DNA of 64,000 bases from positions 87,001 to 151,000 of the forward strand of contig JAMPIV010013755.1 of assembly GCA_024509875.1 (NCBI GenBank), written 5' to 3'. Position 1 is the stretch's first letter. Every line of letters begins with the position of its first letter. This stretch comes from Oreohelix idahoensis. Taxonomy: Eukaryota; Mollusca; Gastropoda; Stylommatophora; Oreohelicidae. Made by a program: the position numbers and the translations under genes. Below are positions 64,000 to 64,000 of the stretch, piece after piece. Under the pieces are notes generated by a model. That model was not told where the DNA came from and did not search any database. It was given only the letters and a program-made list of their open reading frames with translations.

Positions 64000-64000
64000 A

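Larger units (their letters stand above)
61775..64000 (-). mobile_element. Tigger/pogo DNA transposon, running off the window
   Basis: Left end is TA then CAGTAAAGCCACC at 61777 with 'TTTATCGGTATTCAG', the style of pogo/Tigger inverted ends with TA duplication. The transposase lies on the minus strand. The other end is beyond 64000. Confidence 0.85.

Overview
The window is eukaryotic, most likely invertebrate animal DNA. It is AT-rich, has spliced exons and long introns, and is packed with nested transposable elements: RTE-type and I-type LINEs, Ty3/gypsy elements of the GMR1 type, hAT, piggyBac-like and Tigger/pogo DNA transposons, tRNA-like and other SINEs, and large minisatellites. No bacterial operons, rRNA genes or CRISPR arrays were seen. 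The mix of families would fit a mollusc or another lophotrochozoan, but that is an inference with low confidence.

Layout. 1-9.6 kb holds LINE remnants (I clade at 2.9-4.4 kb, an RTE copy at 5.9-7.0 kb), a TTAA-flanked MITE and a 36-bp minisatellite interrupted by a tRNA-type SINE. 9.9-23.5 kb carries the clearest host gene. It has four minus-strand exons (23382-23523, 15452-15620, 14513-14552, 9943-10096), three of them with good acceptors, and their phases fit together into a 167-residue protein that looks like a CARD (death-fold) domain plus a short tail. Its introns contain a decayed widespread intronless gene family (16.0-17.7 kb), an 8-bp-TSD hAT element, a foldback element, and a piggyBac-like element (18.7-22.7 kb) that was itself hit by a near full-length RTE LINE.

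24-37 kb is a four-layer nest: an RTE fragment contains a GMR1-related gag insert, which contains a complete 10.1-kb GMR1-like LTR retrotransposon on the minus strand (24670-34768, TSD GTTAC), whose 3' LTR contains a 97-bp LINE tail. The GMR1-like order (protease, integrase, then reverse transcriptase and RNase H) is the reverse of ordinary gypsy elements. 39-52 kb is another nest: a minus-strand RTE LINE is split by a second, defective GMR1-like element (41331-51217, TSD CTCTC) that has three LTRs and a replaced integrase region.

52-61 kb holds decayed coding remnants, a hairpin-bearing 52-bp minisatellite, a hAT/ZMYM1-like transposon and a 38-copy 73-bp satellite. A further candidate host exon lies at 60914-60989. 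The right end (61777-64000) is a Tigger/pogo transposon whose transposase is open except for one SINE insertion with a clean 11-bp target duplication.

Reading the layers through target duplications and interrupted reading frames gives relative ages for many insertions. The LTR elements supply gag, protease, integrase and RT functions. The LINEs plausibly supplied the machinery for the SINEs and tail fragments. The host gene carries most of this load in its introns.
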